In this document: in pieces, positions 36,395 to 45,911 of the stretch
Layout: every line of letters begins with the position of its first letter
Numbering within the stretch: position 1 is the stretch's first letter
Program-made: the position numbers and the translations under genes
Assembly (NCBI GenBank): GCA_018398805.1
Contig: JAGFBZ010000865.1
Span: forward strand, 3,808,749 to 3,872,748
Source of the DNA: Hirundichthys speculiger
Taxonomy: Eukaryota; Chordata; Actinopteri; Beloniformes; Exocoetidae
Reading direction: 5' to 3'
DNA: 64,000 nt
The notes under the pieces: generated by a model
Told to the model about the DNA's origin: nothing
Database searches by the model: none
The model's input: only the letters and a program-made list of their open reading frames with translations

Positions 36395-36928
36395 TCTTTA
36401 ACAATTGTTTTAGATTTGTTTTATTTTTCTTTGGTGAAATACAAACATTTATCATATTTATGGCTTCCTTATTATAAGAAATGAATTTAGTGCCTTATAG
36501 ATGCAAAATAAGAAATGTAGCAGATGTCAATCACAATGGAGGTGTGGTTACCTCCTTTATATGAAACACCTGCCTGTTTTCTTTCTCCTTTCTTTCAGTA
36601 ATATATTGTTTTGAGGCATAATGCATGCCGAGCTCTTTCTCTAGTACAGTTTTTAATCAGCATTTCCCCCTGGGTTACAGTCATCCCACCTTTTGTTAAT
36701 TGGTTGTTTATAATTATCTCTGGTTATAAGAATTTATGCAGGAAAAAAGAGACTTGATTTTACTGTTTGTACTTGGAGCAGTGTAGCTGCACTGCAGTGG
36801 ACTAAAGTTGGTATCACATTCATGGAAGCATTTATGGAAGCAGCTTTACTTACTTCAGGTTTTGTATTGCAATTTCAGGACTGCAAAAAGAAACATCTTG
36901 TCTGATATTTGTTAATGCTATGAATCGC
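36395..36928. other. No recognisable gene
   Basis: Nothing recognisable ahead of the (TA)n tract. Confidence 0.4.
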
Positions 36929-36929
36929 T

Positions 36930-36990
<61 letters not shown>

Positions 36991-37035
36991 TAAATATATA
37001 TACATATACATATATAAATATATATATATATATAT
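36929..37035. repeat. (TA)n microsatellite, about 105 bp
   Basis: A nearly pure TA array with a few C and A interruptions in its right third. The Tyr/Ile open frame across it is repeat translation. Confidence 0.95.
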
Positions 37036-37114
37036 GCACTTGTACTGTATATATGCAATATCTTATCTTTATATCTTCAAACTTTTCTCATTCAGCTTTC
37101 GACATCCATCCAAA

Positions 37115-37330
37115 AGCAAAAACAACTTATTTTGGCTTTTTTATACAGGGTCACCACAGCCGGTCTTCATGTCCCACATATTGGTTTGATATAGGCTTAC
37201 ACTGGATGCACTTTCTAGAACGACCCAGACCATTTATCTAGGCTAATGGGTGAGGCACTGTTAGAACACTGGCTTGTGATCCCTTAGTGACTGGGGTAAT
37301 GGGCCAGTGGGGACACTGTGAGCTTCTACG
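37115..37330 (-). mobile_element. RTE-derived short element (3' end joined to 5' leader)
   Basis: Minus-strand GGCTGTGGTGACCC near 37140-37153 matches the conserved 3' end of the fish RTE family at 5360-6340. Immediately upstream (37154-37311) is the same leader block that sits at the 5' end of that copy, sharing CACTGGCTTGTGA and ATTTATC words. Ends joined without any coding middle suggest a deleted, SINE-like derivative. Confidence 0.5.
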
Positions 37331-37534
37331 TCCTGTGCAATGACACTTCAGCATAGAACATCAATACAATTACACCATAAAGGTCTACAGTGATGCTTCC
37401 CATAATTTCCTGTAATGTTGAACATGATTTGAATGAAAGTTATTAGGTTTGCACTTAAACTGAAAAGAAAAAAAAAACAAAACTAAAAACAACCTAAGTA
37501 TGACTGTGGATTCTTGCACACTGGCCATTACAAT

Positions 37535-38240
37535 TCAGTTCAATTTATTTTAGTTGTATAGCACCAATCCATGACAAAGTCATGCCTTTACACAAAAAAT
37601 CCTAATTATATTCCAAAACAGTCCAGTTCATTGTAATTCAGACACAATCTAATTCATTCCAAATCAAATTCCAACTGAGTTCAAAATTCAAAAATGCTAA
37701 TTAGTAAAAATGTGTCAAGCTCCTCAGTTATGCAGGTTCCCCACCTGAAAAGGGCTCTTCGTTATCTCCTGAAACAACATCCACTCAACTTATTCCACTT
37801 TTAGTAATTTATTAGTAGGTGAAAAACCAGCTCATTGCAATTACAGTGATCTCTTATTTTTCTCGGTTTATGGGGACCGGCTAAAACCCATTTTTTTTTC
37901 TTTTCTTTGCTGTTTGTAGAAAGTATTAAAAAAGAGTAGTTACAGAATATGGAATAATCAAACTATTCCAACAAACAAAATGGATTTTTAACCAAATAGT
38001 TAAAGGTCCATGTAACTGCTGCTTTTAACCAAGAAATGAAATTAATCTCTTGCACTTCCTATCTATACCCAAAAGATTGTTCAAATATTTATTTGGTGCA
38101 ATCCACCATCCTGAGCAAATATGAGGAAGAAACCTGGTGAACAGGGCTATAAAATACCTCCAGAAGACTCAAGGAGGGTAGCCATCTGAATCCACCAGTT
38201 GGGGGTCTGAGATAACAGGAAAGAGAGATTAGTCCAGAGA
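37535..38240 (-). repeat. Fish interspersed repeat with nested Tigger-like end
   Basis: TTCAATTTATTTTAGTTGTATAGCACC (37541 region) and, later, GGAAGAAACCTGGTG with CCTCCAGAAGACTCAAGGAG and GGGTAGCCATCTG (38125-38190) are landmarks of one common fish repeat in this order. Between them, CAGTGATCTCTTATTTTTC with GGTTTATGGGGACCGGC (37843-37885) resembles a Tigger/mariner terminus and is probably a nested insertion. Confidence 0.5.
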
Positions 38241-38534
38241 TATCTGCCTATGAAACACAAAAGAGAATATTGTTAATTGTCACACTAACAATATTCAAAG
38301 GGGGAAACCTGTGTGGTATCCACTGGGTGGCAGCACCAGTCAAAAACCGTCATTACTGCTGCATTTGGGGTATTTTCTAGAAAAGAGTTGCACACATTTG
38401 CTGAATGCCGTCATATCTGTGATTCAAGTATAATCGTACCCAACACCTTGATGACAAATCACTTAATAATGTCTGTGGTGTTTTCTATAGAAATATATTC
38501 TTCATTCTTAGAATTTAGCGAGTGTGGCTGTTTG

Positions 38535-38655
38535 TCTCCATGCGGCCCTGTGATGGACAACGGGCCCGTTTAGGATGTACCTTTGCTCATTGTGTAAAGA
38601 GAGCTGGAATACACCCCTGTGACCTTGAATGCACGGTTTAGATTAATGGATTCTT
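38535..38655 (+). repeat. (GGAT)-family repeat, very decayed
   Basis: CCCTGTGATGGACAACGGG and GAGCTGGAATACACCCCTGTGACC follow the order of the copy at 26213-26355, without the tetranucleotide tail. Confidence 0.4.
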
Positions 38656-38984
38656 AGATTTTCTTATGCACTAAAGCCTGATGTGTAGTACTGAGAACAA
38701 ACAAAACAAACTGAGTAGAATGTAGAAGGTATGCTCTTTCTATAAATGTAAAGATTTTTCATAATTTCAGCAAAGGTTAAATTTGAATTACCGCTGGGGA
38801 AATGATAGTTGTTACTTTTGTTGAGTCATAGTTTTAATGAGCTCTTCCACGTTGAATGCATGACAGGATGCTGTCACACAACTTTCACAGAGAAGACATG
38901 CTGTGCAATAAAAGCACTGTCACGCGTCAAACTTTGAGAAGAGCAATCACCTGTCTTTCTCTAAAGGTCACATGTGGGGATTCT

Positions 38985-39125
38985 TTCATTCACTTATTTT
39001 CTTTACCCGTTTCAGCTCTATTCTAACTAACTGTTTGTTGACAGCTGGGATAAGCTCCAGCACAGACAAGAGGCGGGGGGTCCACACCAGTCCAACACAG
39101 ACTTTGGGGGTCATTTGTTTCCAAA
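38985..39125 (-). repeat. (GGAT)-family repeat, decayed
   Basis: CAGCTGGGATAAGCTCCAGC is directly recognisable. It is preceded by TTCATTCACTTATTTTC and CCCGTTTCAGC and followed by a CACACCAGTCCAACAC remnant of the 'difference of rotation' end seen in other copies. Confidence 0.45.
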
Positions 39126-39129
39126 TAAT

Positions 39130-40555
39130 TTGTCTCAAGAGAATGAATAAAAGAAAGCCACTCTCATCCTCAACAAATAAATTGGAAGATTAATTCAGGG
39201 TCAACTCCATTTACAAAAGATTTTTCATGTGGGAGGTATTTATAGCCAGATGTGATTGATCTGCACATAAAAGTATGCTGGGGAGACCTTTTCATTGGCA
39301 GCCAAATGGCAATCCAACCACCTCTTGTCCCAGCTTTCCGGTGTGAAGATTGCCTTGGCTTTGACAACACTGGCTGTCCGAGAGTCTCACCCAGAACAGG
39401 AAATTAGGCTAAAACCCCTCCTCGCCTGAGGAAGGTTATTAAGAAGGTATGTGAGTTCAGAAAATGAAGTACTTCCTTATTTATAAAGAAGTCCTTTCAA
39501 GTTATACACAGTGTTAATATGGATACTGCTGTAATAATGCTTCTTGCTTTAACAAAATAAAAAATTATACTGTTGTAAATCTATTTTTCCCTTATAACCC
39601 AAGGACATTAAGTTATTTTAGTTATTATTAATTTAGCCAGTACTTTGAGGTCTAAAGTATGGATTTAACTCCTAGCTTAGAAAAGATGCACCTAGTTCCT
39701 GCGGGGAACTTTTGTAATTTTGCCGTTATTGTATATTGTAGAGGGAAAGTTTAGGATTAAGTATGGTTATTATTATTATTTCCAGTAATAGTCTTTGAGA
39801 AGGATGTTTTTCTGGCAGAGCATAAAGCCTGATGGCGAAGGAGACTCTTTAGATGCTGTGATGCATTTCCAACTCTGTGTTTTGCGAGCACATTTTGAGT
39901 GTAACTACCATGTATGCTTGCCAACCTACTGTTTGATGTCTCCATCATTAAATTCCATGCACAATTAGGATGGATAGATTTTATGTTTTAGTCTGATTCT
40001 TATTTAGGGAAATTAGTGGCCTTTGATATTTACTGTATTTATGTCCGGCCTCAACTACATTCCCAAGACTGACTATAAAGGTAGGTTTCATTGGTGTCAT
40101 TTTTACCACTTATCACATGTGATTTAGAATGAAATTATCTCATTAATTAGAGGCTTTGTTGTAGCACATTGCTACAGTTATATCCATGCATCCCACCACT
40201 AATTCAAATACACCTTATAGTAGCTGAGATATACTCATTTTAAATAAGTTATTTTATTTTCAAGCAGGAATCTCAAAAATAAGCTTAGTTGGGAAGGGGT
40301 TAAAAAAAAAACTGAAATAGAGGCTGCCTGAGTATTACGAAATTATGCTATTTTTGTCCACTAGATAGCAGTAACGTATTGCTTTTGGGGGCTTTTTGCA
40401 CTCACGACCACTACTGGTAAAGAAAAGATCATTCATTTTGTGTTATTCTTCTACCTTCAAACAACCATGGTGCACTACTACAATACTGCCGAGTGTAAAT
40501 CACATACAGCCAAAGCAAAGAAGCCACACATCTGTCCCTTTATGGCTGATATGAC
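39130..40555. other. No recognisable gene
   Basis: AT-rich. The frames at 39170-39370 and 39757-39948 are without motif. A short TTA repeat lies near 39764-39780. Confidence 0.4.
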
Positions 40556-40560
40556 ATGGG

Positions 40561-40963
40561 TGTTAGGATTTGAGTTTTGTTCAGGTCGGACCTAGAAACG
40601 AGTTAAGACGAGTAGGTAAATCAGTGTTGTTTACTTACAAAAAAAGTCCTTGATGTGAGTTTATTCACAAAGGTAACAAAAACAGAACTGAGGGAGCACA
40701 AATAATCCAGAAAGGACTTCCCTAAGCAGAGGTAAGCAAAATGGCGGCTTCAGTCACAGCATGCTGCCTGGTGCAGAACACTAAACGGTCCAGCAAGGAG
40801 GAGGTGGAAAGCTGGAGCTTATATACACAGCCCAGGAGTCCGCCACAAGTGAGAAGAGCTGGTAATCAGCAGCCACCACCACACCCAGCAGGGAGTCCCG
40901 GTGCCACAACATGAAGCAGAGAGGAAAGTAATCAGAAAAGCAAAACAAACACAAACCCTGACA
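40561..40963 (-). mobile_element. Probable solo LTR, 403 bp
   Basis: Begins TGTTAGG and ends CCTGACA. On the minus strand a TATATAAG box (40817-40826) precedes an AATAAA signal near 40660. Flanking 5-mers ATGGG and GCGGG match at three positions and differ by two transitions, so the duplication is plausible but not proven. Confidence 0.5.
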
Positions 40964-41088
40964 GCGGGTAAAGTGGCTGAAAGATCTCTCTGCATTGAGA
41001 AGATGGAAGGAAATGATTCAGTGTGAGAGGAAAGACAGAACGGGGAAGAATGTTGGCATGCTGAACTTCACAGGAATTTCCAGGCTAT

Positions 41089-43025
41089 TGTAGGGGTTTC
41101 TCACTCGATCTACCAAGATCTTAATAGAAATCAGGGTGCCACCGGCTTTTATTAAAAAGGCGGAAAAATTCTTATCAATGAATAACTGTGGTGAGAATTC
41201 TGTGGGTTCTTGTACCACGCCAATACTTGGGAAAAATTAATCAGGAGAGTCCGACCAGCTTTAACGACATTTATTTAGACACAGACAATAAACACAGCAT
41301 ATAAGGCACTTATATGAAAAGGAGTAATAATCAGACAGTTTATAAATGCAGCAACGTAAATCTAAGTCTGTTGATTGGCTAGACACCGGAAGAGGCTGCG
41401 CACGGAAGAAGGAATAGAGGGAGGTAAAAAGAGATAAAATAAAATCAAAAATAAAAATAAAAGCACAGGCAGGGTGGCCTGTGGCTTCACTGCCGAACAG
41501 AATTATTGATCGTGGACTGGGAACGGTTTCTAAACCGTTGACCCAATAAGAAAAATAAAACAAGGTCCTAGGCTTAACTAACTATTGAATAATGCCAGCT
41601 AGGCTGAGTCAGCTACAAGAAAGGCCAGATGTAAACCAGCAGAGATCCCCAATCACGCCCGTTCACCTACCAGGTGGAGTTCAGCTCGTGCCGGTCGTTG
41701 GTCGATCACAAACGGCCACCAGGTTCTTCCGATCTCCGTTGAGGTCGACGAATGGGAACAATTCTGCCAGCAGAATTGTGGACGTCCCGGCGAGCTTAAC
41801 GTCTGGCGGTACGTGGGTCGGTTGGTTTGCCAGTGGCGGAGCTGCTGGACCGCAGTCGGACGAAGTTCGGTGCAACACGAACTTTATCTCTCGGCCAAAA
41901 GATGAGTGACTCAACACTTTCCGTAGAAAGTTTTGCGGCAAAAGAAAGTTGCAAAAATTCAAAAATCGCGCGGAGATCAGCGGGGTGATCTCTGCGACAA
42001 AGCGTCCTGCGTTGCTGTGGGAACGCCGGACGGAAAAATATGTTGGTCGGCGAGACTCTAACTCAAAGACTAAGAGGCTGAAAACTCTTAAGTTATAACA
42101 AAAGGAAACTTGGCCAAAGTACAAATTAAAGATAAACAGATAGATTAAAGGAAGTCAGGAAGTCAAGAGATCGTAAGAGCGTAAGAGAGTGAGACAAAGC
42201 TGCGCGGCCCCTTTATATCTCTGAATATTCAAAAGAGCACAGGGATGGGTCTGGACTGACCAACCGGACATTTCCTGCTTTGTGGGTTTACCCAAATTAT
42301 ACGTTTGGCTGACCAACCTGCAAACTTTGCTACGGTTAATAAAAAAACACAGTTACTGTATACACACATTTGTTGGATTAAAATGACATAGTATGATACC
42401 AATACATTACACAAAGTTTTGTTTTATTTCACAACAACGTAAGTGGTTACTATTCTAATTTCGGTTCCTTAATTAATCCAGTCCATCGACATCCGTTTGC
42501 AGTACCCTTTTTCGTCCGGCAGATGGCAGTATTGTCCCGTGGGTTTTAATCCTTCTACCTCTGACCGGGTTCTCACCTCCCGGAGATCAGAGGAATTCCT
42601 TCTGGAGATTAGCCGGTCGTAAAGTGCCGGCCTGTCACCTGGGTGTCTTGATTCTGCGTTCCAGGGCAAGATTTACACCTGGTTTTGACCATCTTAACAC
42701 ACAGAGATCATTGTTAAGCAGCCAGTCCCTCTCATTTTATTACCATTGCAAAGCGATGCGTTATCTCCTCGGTGTGGAGGGGGAAAAGTTGAGATTAGGC
42801 TAGCATGTTTTACTCCCCACATCTGGTTTTTATATGCGTATTCCGGAGAAAAACAAAGAACACTGTTTTCAGGTTATCTTGGGGTGGAACGGAGACATCA
42901 CGGTATTTCCAGGCTTCTCAGGTCAAAGAGAAGCCAGCACACACACAGGTGGAAGAAAGCGTAATCAGCTTCTTTTATTCCTTTTTATGTTAATGAGTGG
43001 TTCATCAGAAGAAAGGGATCCTACA
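41089..43025 (-). mobile_element. Endogenous retrovirus-like LTR, about 1.94 kb
   Basis: Minus-strand reading starts TGTAGGATCC directly after a purine tract (AAAGGGGGGAGA, 43026-43037 side), which is the normal polypurine-tract/LTR junction. It ends AACCCCTACA at 41089, giving matching TG...CA ends. A TATA-like ATATAAAGG lies near 42209-42220 and AATAAA signals occur in the lower third (about 41265-41300). The length is large for an LTR and suggests a complex retrovirus-like family; the genus cannot be told from this. The open frames inside (for example 41681-42124) are not supported as genes. This appears to be the 3' LTR. Confidence 0.6.
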
Positions 43026-43185
43026 TCTCCCCCCTTTGATTGAAGTCGTATCCATAGATGGCTAGATATGTTCCCATCATGGTGATGAGCAACAGATCAG
43101 CACGAACAGCTACACCAGTGGTGGTCCTGTCTACTTTGCCTGAAATAACCTGAGGAAGCTTCTAGCACGGGGAAGACAAGAAAGG
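43026..43185 (-). pseudogene. Stub of retroviral internal region next to the LTR
   Basis: A short minus-strand frame with a hydrophobic stretch runs into a stop codon exactly at the LTR boundary, the position where an envelope gene would end. Only about 50 codons remain before the hAT element at 43186 cuts it off. The envelope assignment rests on position and hydrophobicity alone; the rest of the provirus was not found in the window. Confidence 0.3.
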
Positions 43186-44413
43186 CAGTGTTTCCCATAC
43201 GTTCATTTATTTGTGACGGCCCGCCATGAATGAATTTTTGCCGCCACGAATACATTTTTCGGCTGTTGACTTGCCCTTGCCTCCAGACTTTTTACTTTGT
43301 AAATGTCACGTGTCGTTTCAATTCTGGCGGTATGCATTGTGACGCCGCCTAAAAATTTATAAGTCGCAGAAGAACTCGCGGTGGCCCTATAAATCGAGAA
43401 GATGAAGATGAAGAAGAAGTCGTAGTGGTAAAGGCGTGATTCAAGCGACGAAGCTATGGTCTATGCCAGTGGTGCAGAAACTGTGGTACGTGTACCACTG
43501 GTGGTACGCGGATGCTCTCTGGTGGTACGCGGGGGAACGTCATGACTTTCCACATTTTTTCCACATTTTCACTTAAAAAAAATCTGAAACATACAATGCA
43601 TTATAAATTGGTTTCAAACGAAATGTGTAGCTTGTGATAATTAAAATTGTCTTATAAAAATAAAAACATATTGTTGCATATTCAGTTGCAGTGCAGATGT
43701 AGCAGCTTTTGAGTGTATTTATTTTGCCCTTTATGAGGGTATGAGAATTGTTGGACAGAGTTGTAAACATCTGATTCAGTAAAGTAACAATTCAGGCAAC
43801 GATAAATAACCACAATAAGGAATAAACATCTCTGTGTGTTTAAAGCAAATTGAGAAGGCATATATGGCTATAATTTAAAATTGGTCGTCATGGTTGTACT
43901 CAGAGAGCTGAACAATTTCTCAGATGGTACGCAGTATTAAAAGTTTGAGAACCACTGGTCTATGCGAAGGTAAAACGTTCCGTTACAAAGTGGTAAAAAA
44001 AGCCCAAAGGTTGTCCGGAAACCTCTTAACTCATCATGTTATACCTGCCCGTGTCTGTATCAAATCTAGATGCTCAACATGTGCAGAGACATGTTATCCT
44101 GCTGTTAATGTACATTAGCCGACAGGCACCTGTTGAGCTGCTGCCGTAGCGCCGTAATGTCGCCTACATACATCGGCTCTGCTTATGTTCACCCCTTTAC
44201 ACAGGTGAGTATAAAAAAATATTTTCTGAAGAAGAAAAGACCTCGTCTTAAAGAGGAGGTAAGCTCTGTATCTGTATATAGTGTTTTCAAATTAAGCTTT
44301 GTATATGTGCTCACAATTACAACTTTTCAACAGTTCTTTTCAAATTGTCGGTTTTGACCCCCCCCCACAGACCACACCACCACAAACAGATCCTTGACCT
44401 GTGGGAAACACTG
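43186..44413 (+). mobile_element. hAT-type element interrupted by a second hAT MITE
   Basis: Outer ends are CAGTGTTTCCCA and its perfect 12-bp inverse at 44402-44413. The flanking octamers AAGAAAGG and AAGGACAG agree at only five of eight sites, so the insertion is old or the duplication is eroded. Without the nested MITE (43467-43957 plus its 8-bp duplication) the outer element is about 0.73 kb. It has no recognisable transposase. Confidence 0.75.
43467..43957 (+). mobile_element. hAT MITE, 491 bp, perfect 8-bp TSD
   Basis: Ends CAGTGGTGCAGAAACTG and, inverted, CAGTGGTTCTCAAACTTTT. Both sides carry the identical octamer GTCTATGC (43459-43466, 43958-43965). Related to the copy at 60636-61024, which is in the opposite orientation. 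It is non-coding. Confidence 0.9.
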
Positions 44414-44419
44414 AAGGAC

Positions 44420-44870
44420 AGATATCTGCAAAGTCCCAGGTGGGTGTGAGTGTGAGTCATAGTCTGCGGTACTTGGGTAGCCTGGTCTAGCGGAAATTAC
44501 AAAAAAATAGTTTAACCTGTATGCCTATTAATAACATTTCATAGTGATAAGAGTCAGCACAGAAGCAAAATTGTACTGTAGAATATTAGCTGTTTAAAAG
44601 TCAAGCTTGTCATTATTAAACAATTGTACAAATATTGTACATATATTTGCATTATAAGAGATGCTCTACTCAAAGTGTTGTTTCAGCAGTAGTCTGTGGT
44701 CTGCAAACACTTCAAAAGTAGTAAAAAATAATGATTCTGAAATAGCTGAATGTCATATCACAGGAAAAGAAAAAATGAATCCTTGCACACCATGTAGGTA
44801 GTGCCCTTTCAAGCAATCTCCCAGTACAATAAACAACAACCATGGCAACCAATAACAAGGCCACAAAGAA
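44420..44870. other. No recognisable gene
   Basis: Nothing recognisable between the hAT element and the LINE relic. Confidence 0.4.
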
Positions 44871-44884
44871 GTACATCACAACCG

Positions 44885-45430
44885 CTTACCTATAAAGAGT
44901 AAGACACATCCTGAAGAGCCAGCCGAATGGAAAGGATAAATCTGAATCATCAACTTCCTTGTTCTGGCAAACACCCTGCTGCTATAAGAGCTCAGCTGCT
45001 GGAAGAGATGGAAACCACTAATGTCAAGACGAGAAAGCTCCTTACGGTGCAGCGAGGGCATCACTCCAAGTCCAGCAGCATCATGGGAAGCATAATGAAG
45101 AAAAGGAGATAGAGGGGAAAAACCATGATGGAAGGAGAAACCCCTGCATGACATGTACCACAGGGAGATCGATGAACTGGCTGATACTGAGAAGTTTTAC
45201 CAGTGGCTTGAAAAAGCTGATCTGAAAGATAGTATGGAGGCATTAATCTCTGCAGAACAAGCACAGGATATGGGCTCAAGAATAATACAGCCCTGGGTCT
45301 CCCACACAGGACAAGATACCAGATAAAGACTGTGCAAAGATGGCCCCAACATAGTCCAGCACATATAATACATAGCCAAGTAGCTGGAACATCTGTGCCT
45401 ATGTGGGCTGGAAGTCCCTAAGTCAAAGTG
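44885..45430 (+). mobile_element. R4/Rex6-type LINE relic (RT thumb to zinc-knuckle region)
   Basis: Plus-strand pieces read in order: EEMETTNVKTRKLL with a HHSKSSS match to the family's HPKSS block, LHDMYHREIDELAD, YQWLEKADLKDSMEALI, then RLCKDGPNIVQHI, which is the start of the cysteine-histidine motif. This order is typical of fish LINEs with a restriction-enzyme-like endonuclease. Frameshifts and stops interrupt it and the endonuclease itself is gone. The clade name is from recollection of the motif order. Confidence 0.6.
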
Positions 45431-45434
45431 GGAG

Positions 45435-45835
45435 ATATCTGCAAAGGTGGGAGAGCATACTATGATTGGGATTTCTAATTTGGAACCATCTTGATTAAAA
45501 GAGTCTTGATACCTCTTTTATTGCGGACCACTTAGCAGAAAGACAGCAGTTGGTATGATGTATTTTGGTCTTTTTTTTTTTTTTTTTTTTACAGAGTCAA
45601 CAAATAATTATTCCTAGATAACACAAATCATTTTTCTGATCTTGAATAAATACATTTGTATTCACATATAAAGTGCCCATTTTTTTTGCCAATTATCCAT
45701 CCATTAGCCTCTTGTTATCCATACTGCGGCCAAAAACGAGAGGCTGGCAACTTTCTCCAGCTCTCTGGGAAGATACCGAGCGTCCTGGGTTTTCTTTGGG
45801 CCTCCTGGCCTTGCACTTAGACACCACTTTTTTAA
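45435..45835. other. Mostly unrecognised; possible small Rex3-like remnant at 45735-45812
   Basis: Contains a T run at 45571-45592. CTTTCTCCAGCTCTCTGGGA and CCTGGGTTTTCTTTGGG (45747-45800) resemble the C-terminal Rex3 region at 12070-12175 with a deletion, but the match is too short to be firm. Confidence 0.3.
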
Positions 45836-45837
45836 CC

Positions 45838-45911
45838 TTCAAAAAGTTCTTTGCATTGTGTCTCTCATTTAAACATTCACACAAATATACTACAGCATTT
45901 CGATTCACTCG
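45838..45911 (-). mobile_element. SINE, 3' part (split by the foldback element)
   Basis: On the minus strand GTGTGAATGTTTAAATGAGAGAC followed by AATGCAAAGAACTTTTTGA has the layout of the common fish SINE body (...GTGTGAATG...GTAAAGCGCTTTG). It continues the SINE head at 47531-47690 once the inserted foldback element and one copy of CACTCG are removed. Confidence 0.55.

Noticed and set aside
36920..37189. 89-aa ORF rich in Tyr and Ile
   Set aside because: Translation of a (TA)n microsatellite.
41681..42124. 147-aa ORF inside the long LTR
   Set aside because: No motif known to me; LTR sequence often stays open by chance, and the frame is not in the usual position for a viral accessory gene that I could verify.
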